Below the pieces are notes generated by a model. That model searched no databases and was not told where the DNA came from. It saw only the letters and a list, made by a program, of their open reading frames with translations. The translations under genes and the position numbers were made by a program. A stretch of 64,000 nt of DNA from Strix aluco (lineage: Eukaryota; Chordata; Aves; Strigiformes; Strigidae), in NCBI RefSeq assembly GCF_031877795.1, contig NC_133954.1:7841256-7905255 (forward strand), given 5' to 3'. Every line of letters starts with the position of its first letter. Position 1 is the stretch's first letter. Of this stretch, positions 37,101 to 46,945 are shown in pieces.

Positions 37101-39149
37101 GGAAAAAAGCACTTACCACACACAGCCCACATCCTTCAGGCGCAATCCTAGTGTCTTCTGGCAAAAAAAAAAAAATGGAATTTCTAACTACAGGGAGTCA
37201 TGGGACAGTCACCCAGAACAAGAATCTGGGGGCATTTGTTGTCTTTTACAGCCTTTGCATGAAAACTGCTTTAGAAACCAGGGTGCGGGGGATGACCCAG
37301 GGTGGGGGAAATGAGCACAGTTATGGTTCACAGAGGTGTCTCAGGCCAAGCACTCAGAAAATCAGACACCGAGAATTGCTAGTCATACGGAAAATACAAA
37401 ATCAAAGAAACAAGGGCTTTGAGGGATCTCAAGAGGTCATTTAGTCTGACCTCTGCTCCGAGGCAGGATCAATGCACCCTAAACTGTTCCTGACAGATGT
37501 TTGTCTAACCTGTTCTGGGGGTGGGGGTGGAGGGGGGAAGGGAAACCTTTGATGCTAGAGATTAATCAGCTTGATTAGCTTCATTTTTAAAAAAATAAAA
37601 TGTTTTCTAGTGTCTCCCTCTATGTCCTTAATTGCAAATAAAAAATGCAACTTGCAGAGGAAAGTCCTCCTTGGAAACAAAGAGTTTCCTTTGTGAGTTT
37701 GAAGCATAGATGCTGCTTCACCCACGCTCTGCTTTTGTTTTGATGCCTGCTGGTTCTGAGAGGAGGTGGAGCGAGGCGGGGGGGGTCACCGGACTGTTCC
37801 TTCTCGTCCCCCAAGCCTGACAGACATGTTCACTGCTGGGCAGCCCAAACGTGCCAAGATCAAGGCACTGTTGTGTGCAAGGAGCTCGCCACGTCAAAAA
37901 GAGGTTAAAGCTTTTTGTGGGTTTATCCGAGTCAAAGATACTAAGACAATGAAAATAAAATATCCCTGTGAACTTGAGGGGATTGGGATAACAGACTGTT
38001 GTACACTGCATCTGAATTATTGCCTCTCCTCTGTCGTTATGGCACGGCACATTTCTTGCAGTTTGACTTCTCTGGAAGGTTCAGAAGGTTTGAAGGATGT
38101 TTTGAGCCAGGATTTTCTGACATGGCTGATGCTGACTGATCTCTGCAGACCGATGTGAGTGGCTGTTCTACCTGTTCCTGTTGTTACAAGCATCCCTACA
38201 GATCCTTTCCCAGCCCTTGTCCCCAGAGGTTCTTGCTGCAGTGCTCAATCAATAAATTTAGGATTTCTTTAGATAAACACTGAGTGCTTACATGGCACAG
38301 CTCAGCTGGATTTGACTGGAGAGGTAAGAGCTCTGGCCAGAATTTGGTTCTGCAAAAGTATCTTCAGACTGTTGATACAACAAAGATGGGGGAAGACAAA
38401 TTTCAAAAAATTACTGTCTAGAGAAGGGAGGATAGTAAATCCTTTTCCCCTCTTTTTAATGAGAAAATGAGGTGTTCATCAAACCACTTACAGGAAATAT
38501 TTTTTTCTGTGCATTGTACACTGCTATGAAAGGCATTCAGAGAGACACACAAGACACTGCGATGCAAAAGGTGCAGGGGAGGGCCCTGAGGAGGCTCAAG
38601 GGAATCACGAGCCCATTCTATGTTTAGTTGAGTAAAATGAAGGCTGAGAGAGACAAAGTCACCATCTATAAAAAAACAGAGCAAGAAAAGAGCTGTTTAT
38701 GCTAATAGCAAAAGTTGGCACAAGAACAAAAAGGGATGAACTGGCCATGAATAAATGTAGGTTGGAAATAAGAGGCAGCTCTGTGCTACAGACAATTCCA
38801 TGCAGCTTGGTCAGACAATGTGAGCCGAGTGGCCAGCCAGCAGGCCAGAGAAAACAAATAACGGTTGAGCTCATACTGCAGCCTTTCCTGCAGAGAAACA
38901 CTTATTTGCATCTCTCTCCTCTAATCAGTTGCTGATTTTTCTCAAAACTTGTAGGTGCTTACTATTAGATACTCACTTTGCTACACGTCTTGCTATCAGA
39001 ATGGATTTGCAAGGTGTCAGAGGGGGCTGCAGCGTGGAGAAGGCCGTGACTTATGTGTTTCCTATAGGAACCAAATGAAAATGGGGTAAGTGCAGTACAC
39101 AGGAATTTATGCTTTTCTCTCCCTCTTCTGCTTTGTCAGGTCTGTGTAA
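34140..39149 (+). CDS. GIP: GIP precursor (glucose-dependent insulinotropic polypeptide), complete
   Basis: Secreted incretin of intestinal K cells, acting through the class B receptor GIPR. Coding exons: 34140-34213, 35275-35421, 35759-35890, 38062-38154, 39140-39149, total 456 nt, giving 151 residues (human 153). Residues 1 to about 20 form a signal peptide (VLSLLLASLGFVL core). RR at 38-39 precedes the hormone, which starts YSEATLASDYS at residue 40 and contains NFVEWLLARR; a KR pair at 81-82 gives a 41-residue product. Residues 83-151 are propeptide. The start could be either of two adjacent ATGs (34140 or 34143). All introns obey GT-AG. The last junction aligns with human (LCRL|RSR versus LCRP|MSV). 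Signal peptide, position between IGF2BP1 and SNF8 and hormone sequence leave little doubt; glucagon is excluded by the Y start and by the locus. Confidence 0.93.
35275..35421 (+). CDS. GIP: GIP exon 3: mature hormone exon
   Basis: Phase 2-2 exon of 147 nt, encoding residues 25 (end) to 74 (start). It contains the RR cleavage site and nearly all of mature GIP: YSEATLASDYSRTMDNMLKK followed by NFVEWLLARREKKS. Compared with human GIP (YAEGTFISDYS), position 2 is Ser rather than Ala, position 4 Ala rather than Gly, and position 6 Leu rather than the usual Phe. Further dibasic sites (RR at hormone 29-30, KK at 32-33) could allow a shorter GIP(1-30)-like form. Confidence 0.9.
35759..35890 (+). CDS. 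GIP: GIP exon 4: hormone C-terminus plus GLP-1-like propeptide module
   Basis: Phase 2-2 exon of 132 nt, encoding residues 74-118. After NIIESY the KR pair ends the hormone. The next 31 residues (83-113) start EAE and end in EAKDFFAWLLKA, followed by KK. The core AKDFFAWLLK matches AKEFIAWLVK of GLP-1 at seven of ten positions, and size and flanking dibasic sites also resemble GLP-1. Human GIP shows no such core here. No His/Tyr1 and no GTFTSD-like N-terminus remain, so it is probably not a GLP-1 receptor agonist. Confidence 0.88.
36414..36432. repeat. 19-nt poly-G tract in GIP intron 4
   Basis: Uninterrupted run of 19 G within otherwise AT-rich intronic DNA. Confidence 0.85.
37405..37660 (-). 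repeat. Old CR1 LINE fragment
   Basis: The plus strand contains GAGGTCATTTAGTCTGACCT, GGCAGGATCAATGCACC and CTGACAGATGTTTGTCTAACC, typical of the reverse complement of older avian CR1 families. Similarity then decays through AT-rich sequence up to about 37660. It is much more diverged than the copies at 57.0 and 63.7 kb, hence older. It lies in GIP intron 4. Confidence 0.75.
38062..38154 (+). CDS. GIP: GIP exon 5: GLP-2-like propeptide module
   Basis: Phase 2-2 exon of 93 nt, encoding residues 118-149 (start). It contains LKDVLSQDFLTWLMLTDLC, comparable with ILDNLAARDFINWLIQTK of GLP-2 (DF, WL and T conserved) and with human GIP LRDLLIQELLACLLDQTNLC. The donor GAT|GTGAGT creates an ATG-TGA stop if the intron is retained, so an unspliced form would differ only by loss of the last two residues. 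Confidence 0.85.
38251..38256 (+). terminator. GIP: Possible alternative GIP poly(A) signal
   Basis: AATAAA about 95 bp after the intron-retention stop at 38156-38158. It would end a transcript that reads through the exon 5 donor. Confidence 0.35.
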
Positions 39150-39261
39150 CTCCAGGACCTTCCCGAGGACCTCTCCTCACCCTATCAAGACACATGAGAA
39201 GGAGGAAGATGTCTTATATTCACTCTGTTCTGTGCATATTGTCTGTTTTGCTAATGCAAGC

Positions 39262-39267
39262 AATAAA
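39262..39267 (+). terminator. GIP: GIP poly(A) signal
   Basis: AATAAA 113 bp after the TAA stop (39147-39149), giving a last exon of roughly 150 bp like the short terminal exon of mammalian GIP. Confidence 0.75.
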
Positions 39268-39499
39268 GAGTTTAGTCTGATGCTGAAATAAGATGCAAAT
39301 AAGACTTGATTTGGGGATGGGCTATAAAAGATTACTAAATTGCCAAAAAAATAAGCATCCTTCCCAAACAAGGATTGTGAGGGTCACAATAACACACCTC
39401 GTGTCAGTGACTTGGGCTACAGCTGACTGAACCCCAACACTGAAAGATCCCGACTGCAGGTTTTCAGGCATTTAGGATCCGCCACTGGGCTCTGAGTTA

Positions 39500-39960
39500 A
39501 AAAATGATGTTGGCATCAGCTGTGGGGGGTGAAGTCCAGCCTAGGCTGCAGGGAAACAAACCCTGGCCGAGGGCTGGCCCCGCTGAAAGCCACCTGGGAG
39601 CCAGCCCACCCTTCCAAAGGGGTCCTGAGGACTCACCCTCCCTCCTGACCCCCCCAAACCGGGGCTCCCCCGCACCCCCCCGAGGAGAACACCATCCCAC
39701 AGAAGGGACCCAGCCCCACAAACAGGGCCAAAAATCTGGGGGGTCACCTTTACCCAAAGCAGGGCTCCCCCCCATCCCGGGGGAGACTGAAGCCCCCTCC
39801 AGTGAGAGCTACCCCCCCCCCACGGAGGGGGGGTCACCCTCCCACAGAGGGGACCGAGACCCCCAGCAGGGCCTCACCCCCCCATAGACACACACAAGGA
39901 CACACACACACACCCCCGCGTGGTCTGAGGCCCCTCAGTGCCCCCCCAGGCCCTCGGGGG
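39500..39960. repeat. C-rich degenerate repeat region between GIP and SNF8
   Basis: Imperfect repetition of GGGTCACC, GGGGCTCCCCC and CCCACAGAGGGGACC-like words, plus an (AC)n tract at 39888-39913. The unit length is irregular, as in a decayed minisatellite. All six frames here look open only because of the biased composition. Confidence 0.5.
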
Positions 39961-40043
39961 GTGACCCCGGGGCGGGATCCCCGTTACACGAGGGGGGGAC
40001 ACCCCACCCCTGCCGTGCGTCGGCACCGCCCGTCGCGGGGTGA

Positions 40044-40051
40044 TGACGTCA
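40044..40051 (+). promoter_or_regulatory. SNF8: Consensus CRE in the SNF8 CpG promoter
   Basis: Perfect palindrome TGACGTCA, 30 bp before the SNF8 ATG, within a CpG-rich segment (about 39960-40400) with no TATA box. CREB/ATF binding is a motif-based inference. Confidence 0.6.
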
Positions 40052-40080
40052 GACGGAGCGCGGCGGGCAGCGGGGCCGGG

Positions 40081-43000
40081 ATGCACCGGCGGGGGGTGGG
40101 CGCGGGCGCCATCGCCAAGAAGAAGCTCGCGGAGGTGAGGGGCGCCGGGACCCTGCTGGGGAGGGGGCGGCCCGGGCTGGGTTGGCGGGGGGGAACGTGT
40201 CAGAGCCAGTGCGAGGCGTGTCAGGCCCGTATGAGGGGACCGGGACCGACGGAGCCCGTGGGGGGAGGTACCGGGCCCGTGTAAGGGGGGGTCAGGCCCC
40301 CCAGTCTCGGGTGGGGGGAGCTGCCAGGCCCCATCGGGCCCGTGTGAGGGGGGCTAGGCCCCTTCTGCCCTGTGGTGGGGGGTGCCAGGCTCGGTGTGGG
40401 GCCATCCCCGGCCTCACATCAGCCATCCCAGCCCGGTGCCAGCCCTGCGCCACGTCCACGGTGCCACGAGCTTCCTGGCAGCCTCCCTGCTTGCCCAGGG
40501 CACGAGGCTCTGTGTCCTCCTGGTTCATCCCTCCTTAAGGAGCATCTCCCTCATCCAGTTCTGGTTTCTGGTCCATCTGCCCTTCAGCACTGTCTCCATC
40601 ATCGTGTTTTCCTCCTGCAGGCGAAGTACAAGGAGCGAGGGACGGTCTTGGCCGAGGACCAGCTGGCCCAGGTGGGAGATTCACGCCTGCCCTGGCAGCA
40701 GGAATAACGGTGGTTGTGAGCCCAGCAAACCTGGGTTTCATTTCCTCCTCTGCTTCAGTGACTGGAGCACTGTCCACGAGAGGTGTGGATAACGACGGCA
40801 CCCATTAGGCTGCCTTGCCATCAGAGAGCTGTGATGTTTGCTACAGGTCTCACTCTGCCTCCCGAGACCTCAGTGACACCTCGTTTTTGTAGAACTGTTT
40901 CTACCCTGTGTACACCACAGAATAACTGCTGCCCCCCTTCACAGCCTGTCTCTTCGATCAGAACAGCCCTTTGCCTTATCTCTGCTGTGGTCTGATACTG
41001 GTTTGAATTCAGTGTTAAAAGCGTGGAGAATTCTCATTTAATCAAGCAATTTTATCTGGTTTCCTTCCTTTTAAGATCACTGGGCAGGCAGCACATCAGA
41101 GCCCTGAGTGTTTCTTGAGGACTCTGCTCGCTTAGTGCCTGTTGGGGGCTGTGTTTATGCAAAAACTGCATAAAATAAGTGCTAAGACAGAAACACTTCT
41201 CTGCGATTCTCTTTCAGATGTCTAAGCAGCTGGACATGTTTAAGACCAACTTAGAAGAGTTTGCCAGCAAACACAAGCAAGAGATCCGTAAAAACCCCGA
41301 GTTCCGGGTCCAGTTCCAGGATATGTGTGCAACAATCGGAGTGGATCCTTTGGCATGTGAGGAACAGGCACTGGGGTTAATGACTAAGGACTCATCGCAC
41401 TGTTCTCATATTGTAAACTGTTTCCTTGAGGAGAGCTGATGGTGTTTTGATTCCTGGGGTTTGTGAATCAGTGTAATGTACTGTTGGGTGTTACTTACTT
41501 AAAAGGGTGGGGGAAAATAGTAACCAAAATGGAGACTCTTCTCCGACAGATCTGAGAGTCCTCACAGCGAGGTTTGTGAGCAGTCTGTGTCACACCAGGA
41601 ACTGTTAAGGAAGGATATTTTTGCCAGTGGTCCAATCACTTTCCTCTTTCTCGCTTCACAGCTGGTAAGGGATTCTGGTCAGAGATGCTGGGAGTTGGAG
41701 ACTTTTACTATGAACTGGGTGTGCAGATCATTGAAGTTTGCCTGGCTCTGAAACACCGGAATGGAGGTGAGGATCCCACCGTGTCTGGTTTCTAGGAGAT
41801 ACAGCTAACGGGAGGATACCTTTCCCTGTGGAAAATGAGGCGCACGGCTCAGCGTAGTGCTCTTTACTAGATTTCACAAATTACTGAATGGCAGTTCAGT
41901 CTTCATTGTCCCCAAAAAGCTTTGTTTTCTTTCTATAACATGTTACAGCTACACCACTGGTAATCACCCAGCTTTATTGGTTCCTGCAGAAATCAGCCAG
42001 CTCTGCCCTGTGTAGGTAACAAAACCATAACTCACAGGATCGCGGGGAAGGAGCAGGGATCCATGACAATCTTGGAGTACAAAGCTGATAAGTTACGGCG
42101 TTGAGCCTGGCAGTAAGATTGTCTCTAAAGGATCACAGCAATATCCCGAAGAGTTGGAATACCAGTGATAAGTGCCTCATGAAAAGATAGTAGATGTTCT
42201 TCACTCCAAAAGGGCAATCTGAGACCAGGAATGGGCTACAGCAAAGCCTGTTGAAACTTGAGTCCGATACATTTGTGGGAGAAGGCAACAGCTGAGCTGC
42301 ATGTTAGTTCTGGGAACAGAAGTGACGATGCTGATCTCACCCGAGGCTGGATACTGGGAACAATGAACAGCCGCTTGTAAAAGGGAAGGCAGGGGTGAGC
42401 CAGCGCCAAACGCACAAAGGATCCTTGACTGCTCTTGCTGGATGACTTTTGTAATGCTCTCCTATCTCCTTTTGTTGACTTCTAGGTCTGATAACACTGG
42501 AAGAACTTCATCAGCAAGTGCTGAAGGGAAGGGGGAAGTTTGCTCAGGATGTCAGCCAGTGAGTGTCTGCATGTTACAGGAAAGGGGAATCAAGTAGCAT
42601 TCAGGGAAGAAAAGGGGGGTGACTGATCTCAGCAGCACTTGTAGGCGCTGCTGTTCATTGGACTTCAAATTTGACTTCTAGCAATGGAGCCACTTAACAC
42701 GTGATCCACTTCAGAAATTGTGACCATTTCAGAAAGCAGCAGCGTGCTTTCTCCAGGAGCCCTGAGGCATAGAGGACTGTTGCCTTGAGCTGGAGACAGT
42801 TCCCTGCAAATCCAGCTCTTTCTGCCCCAGTCTGCTGAAGCTGCTGTGGTCTCCTGAGCTGTAAGGAAGGGGCTGATGGGTGTCACTACAGAAATGGACT
42901 TTAGGACACAACTCACCATGATCACTGATTGGGGCTGAATCTTAAAGAATTTAGCACCTGCAGCTCAGGTGCTACAAGTGTGACTCTACTGCAAGTCTGT

Positions 43001-44155
43001 GCTTCTGAAAGGGGGCACAGATATGCCAACTAATTCTAAATTGCTTTATAAAAAATTTTTTCAGCTGTTGATTACCTGAAACTGCAGCAAGCTCCAAGGA
43101 GCTGTTACTGCTCATAGCTTCTGCACATCGAGTCTTCCTCATTTACAAAATGTAGTGTGTGTTTTGAGAGAGGCTCTCGCTTTAAAGCCTTGTATTGACC
43201 TCTGCTTCTCAGGGATGATCTCCTTCGTGCAATCAAGAAACTGAAGGTCTTGGGGAATGGCTTTGGGATTATCCCTGTTGGTGGAACATATCTGGTCCAG
43301 TCGGTACCAGCTGAACTGAACATGGATCACACTGTCGTCCTGCAGCTGGCAGAGGTATTTTAAAATCTCCTGGCTCGATACAACCACTTTGAAGGAACCT
43401 TATTGCTTCTGTGATGGGAAACTGTGATTAGACCAGGCCCGTAGGCAAAACTATCCACACTCTTCTAAACTACAGACTTAAGTCTTTTTCCTCTTATTTC
43501 AGAAAAAGGGCTATGTAACAGTCAGTGAGATCAGGTCCAGCCTGAAGTGGGAGACAGAACGTGCAAAGCAAGTGCTGGTACGTACGAACGTCTCACGTGC
43601 ACAGTGGAGTTCAGTGACAGCGCAGCGACTGCTCCTGCAGCCGACGCCTGGCTGGGGCCGCGTTATCACGGCATGCACGGGGGATCCTAAGCTCACTGGT
43701 AGACCAGAGGCAGACTACACACTGTGTAAACATAGATTAAGGAAAGCAGAATCTCAGAAGCTGCAGATATTCCTGTGGCTTCACTAATCTCCAGTAAAAC
43801 TTGGATCTTGTTAGCTCAGATCTTACAGAACACGCAGGGCAGACACGGCTGGGTGTCTGAACTATATTTCTCCTGGTCAAGTTGAGTAAAAATTATTGTA
43901 GTCCAAGTTCTACACCCTCCTTTACTCTAGAATAAATGTGGGGTCAGGCCTCACTTGCGAATGGCTTCTCAGCCGTTTAGTTAAGTTTCACTCACAGTTT
44001 CTACTCTGTTTGTACAGGAACACTTGCTGAAGGAAGGAATGGCCTGGCTGGATACGCAGGCAGCAGGAGAACCTCAGTACTGGCTGCCTGCTCTCTTTAC
44101 AGAGCTGTACTCTCAGGAAATCACTCCAGAGGAAGCCAAGGAGGCAATACCTTGA
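40081..44155 (+). CDS. SNF8: SNF8 (VPS22), ESCRT-II subunit, complete
   Basis: Core subunit of ESCRT-II, which works at endosomal membranes in sorting ubiquitinated cargo into multivesicular bodies. Coding exons: 40081-40134, 40621-40671, 41218-41356, 41662-41766, 42486-42558, 43213-43354, 43503-43577, 44018-44155. They total 777 nt and give 258 residues, the human length. The protein starts [18 protein letters not shown] and ends [13 protein letters not shown], nearly identical to the mammalian sequence recalled. It has an N-terminal helical hairpin ([20 protein letters not shown]), then two winged-helix domains (about residues 95-170 and 175-250, with [20 protein letters not shown] and [20 protein letters not shown]). 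All introns are GT-AG and phases match throughout. Confidence 0.97.
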
Positions 44156-44238
44156 CTGCTACGCTTTCTGTGCCTGTATATAATTCTTCTTGTGAGGTTA
44201 TTTGCGTATCACCTGAAACACAGGGACAGTGGACTTCA

Positions 44239-44244
44239 AATAAA
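44239..44244 (+). terminator. SNF8: SNF8 poly(A) signal
   Basis: AATAAA in TTCAAATAAAAGTTTTG, 84 bp after the stop, followed by a T-rich stretch. It implies a very short 3' UTR. Confidence 0.85.
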
Positions 44245-44549
44245 AGTTTTGTAAAAAGTGTCTAGCTTGAAAAGTTTAATAGGACTAATTCATACTTGCT
44301 TACCTCTGAATTTTCTCCTCTGTTGTGGGTGGACATGCCACTTAATACTACAGACAACTGATTACCTTGTCACAGCGAGAGGAAAATTATCTAAGCTGCT
44401 ATTGCAACTGTCTCGGAGGATGCAAATGTGACTCTGTCTAAAGAATTGGCTAAAGAATCTTGGAGCCAGCAGTGACACTGAGAAACTGTTCTCTAGTCCT
44501 CTCTGCTCTGTGAATGAGTCGTTGTTCCACTAAGGAGTACCACAGTCTA

Positions 44550-46945
44550 GATTCTGCCAAAACAAACTTTATTGCACAAAAAAAATCTTATGTACAATAG
44601 TATATAAACAAGGTATCTTAAGAGTGACTCTTGTGCATATATTTTCAACTCAATTAGGTCTAAAAATCTGTTGCTAAAACATCTCTGCCTAGAGCAGTCA
44701 TTTGAGGATTGTCACTTTGAAATGGAAACATTCAGAAATGGTAGGACAGACAACATTAGAGCTATAAAACTAATACTCTTTTACAGCCACATGCTAGTTA
44801 TGTGAATAGTGTCCACAATAAGGCATTTTCTTGTTTCGTTGTATCGGTGGATGGTAACGCCACATGCATCACAAACAGATTTCAGAACCAGCTCTGCCTT
44901 GGGAAGGCAGCAGAGTCACAGCTCTACCCACAATGCTACTGAATGGTGAAAAACAACGTGACATTTACAATGGGATTAAAGAGGCGGTGAAGTAGCACAC
45001 AGCTCATGACTTCTCGGGAGAGCCCACTGCCTCCCCAAGACCTCATTTCAAGGTGAACACCGCTTTAATTTACTCTCATCTGGTGTATGTGTTGAGTGAG
45101 TCCTGTGTAAGTTCAGCTTTCCCTCAAGGGAAGACAGGGTTTAAGTCTAAATCAAGCCAATGACAGACCCAGGGAAGTTTGCTTGCTCAAGGGAAAAAAG
45201 GTTCCCAAGTTGTTAAATGGCACCTTAACAATTCAGAAATGTTTCCACCTTTCAGCTTCTCAGAGCTGCTTAAGCAGCCGCGTGCAGGCTTCTGAGTTCT
45301 GCAAGAGTTGATATAAATCACAGAGACTGAAAATAATTCAGTGACGCATGGGACATTGCCTTTCTGTACAGCGCACGGCGGGGGTCTTTTGGCCCCTCTT
45401 TCTGCGCTTTTTTAGAACAAAGATGACTGCGTTGGAAGTTCTCCCACCACCATCAGGAGTCTGACACAGGGCCGAGCTGGTGGGAAGGTGTTTAAGGAAA
45501 CTGGGAGAGGGCCCAGGACAATGTGCAACTTTGTGCTTAAGCTTTCTATCAAAGCTCCCGTAAAAATAATAACAACAAAAAAAAAAAAAAGTAGATCAAA
45601 CTCTTTATCAACAAAACATACTGCTCCAATCAATCATCACCAGGTTCGTTTACCTGGTGATTTCTGGGTATTTCACCTCCACCCAAGTTACACTGAACAC
45701 GTCTTCAATGTAATGGCACTCGCAGCCAGCAGACACCTCTCCAAGAGGCCGGCCTTCGCTCACAGTAAAAAGCTGCTGTTTATAACGTTCAAAGCACTGA
45801 AGTGTTAAACTTTACAACACTTGGCTAGCTTGCGCTCAGCCAAGTTTGGCAAAGGAATTTGTCAGTAACAAGGCGTACACCTCTGCAGAACTCCACCCAG
45901 AAACAGTGGCTTCCTTAGCTAGAATTGCCCCTTTTTCTAGCGTTTCAATCAATGGATCAAGGTAGCAGTGGGGAGCGAGGTGGCAGGAGGAAGAAGGGAG
46001 GAAAATAAAATATTACACTGACTAGAGAGGTGAAAAGCAAAGAGTACTTCAGTTAAGGAAACAAAACAGCTCCGTTCAGAGCAGCCAGAATAAAATATTT
46101 CTAGAATGCTAAATTCAAATCAACACCTTAAAAAAATAATACACAAACTAGACTTATTTTTAAGTGCTCCCCCCATCTCTGACCAATTATTTTCTCAACC
46201 TCCCTTCCCCAAAATGCCAGGATGAACACACCTGCACTTGATTTATGGATTCTTGCAGTTTCCACTTTTCATCCGCCCCTTCGCGCCTGAAGTCTCAGTG
46301 GACGAAGTCACCCAGGGCTTGAGTAAAGCTTTCAGAAAGGAGCCCAGATTCCACCACTGCTCTTTATCTTTGGTCTGTCTAGAACAGTGTCTAGAAGAAA
46401 GACATCAGGTAGATGGGCTCCCCAGAGCAGAGAGGCTCCCTCTCTCCCAACCCGCACAAAAAGGTTTCGCCTGGGCACACGGTACGTGGGCCCTGTCATA
46501 CCCTGGACTCATCAAAGCGCTCCTACAGCTACAGCTCCACGTTCAGCATGGCCCCAGGGAAGGGCTCACTGTCTAGGAACAGAAAAGCTGTAAAGAGGAT
46601 TCGCAGTCTAGATCTCATTCTTTAATCAAATGGAGGAAAAAAAAAAAAACAAAAAACAAAAAAAACCAACCAGTGTAGGTGTTTCCAAAAATTAACCTGA
46701 TGCCACATGCTCCGGCTTTCTAGCATAGTAAGTACCTTTTAAGAGTAGCCTGTCACAAGCTTGGCTTTGTCTAGCATGAAGTCTTCTCGTTCAGCGTTAT
46801 CCACCAGAGCAGTAAAAGGAGACAGAAGATATCCTGAAGTTTTCTCCGCTCTGGCATTGGTTTGGTTGTCGAGTTTGTCAGGGGTACTCTAGAGTGTGAA
46901 GACAGAACATCCCCACGGCTTGGCCTCTCCACTGTTAACGCAGCT
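44550..46945 (-). other. UBE2Z: UBE2Z 3' UTR
   Basis: Between the UBE2Z stop and the minus-strand AATAAA at 44573-44568 lies about 2.4 kb with no coding exon on either strand, matching the roughly 2 kb 3' UTR of mammalian UBE2Z. It includes poly-A tracts (45579-45592, 46634-46646). The exact cleavage point near 44550 is inferred. Confidence 0.65.
44568..44573 (-). terminator. UBE2Z: UBE2Z poly(A) signal (minus strand)
   Basis: TTTATT on the plus strand (AATAAA on minus). It lies about 325 bp from the SNF8 signal; the two genes converge. Confidence 0.65.

Noticed and set aside
38156-38158. TGA right after GIP exon 5 taken as the normal stop
   Set aside because: The junction GAT|GTGAGT followed by the exon at 39140 aligns with the human LCRL|RSR junction, and total length becomes 151. 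The stop is kept only as a possible intron-retention end.
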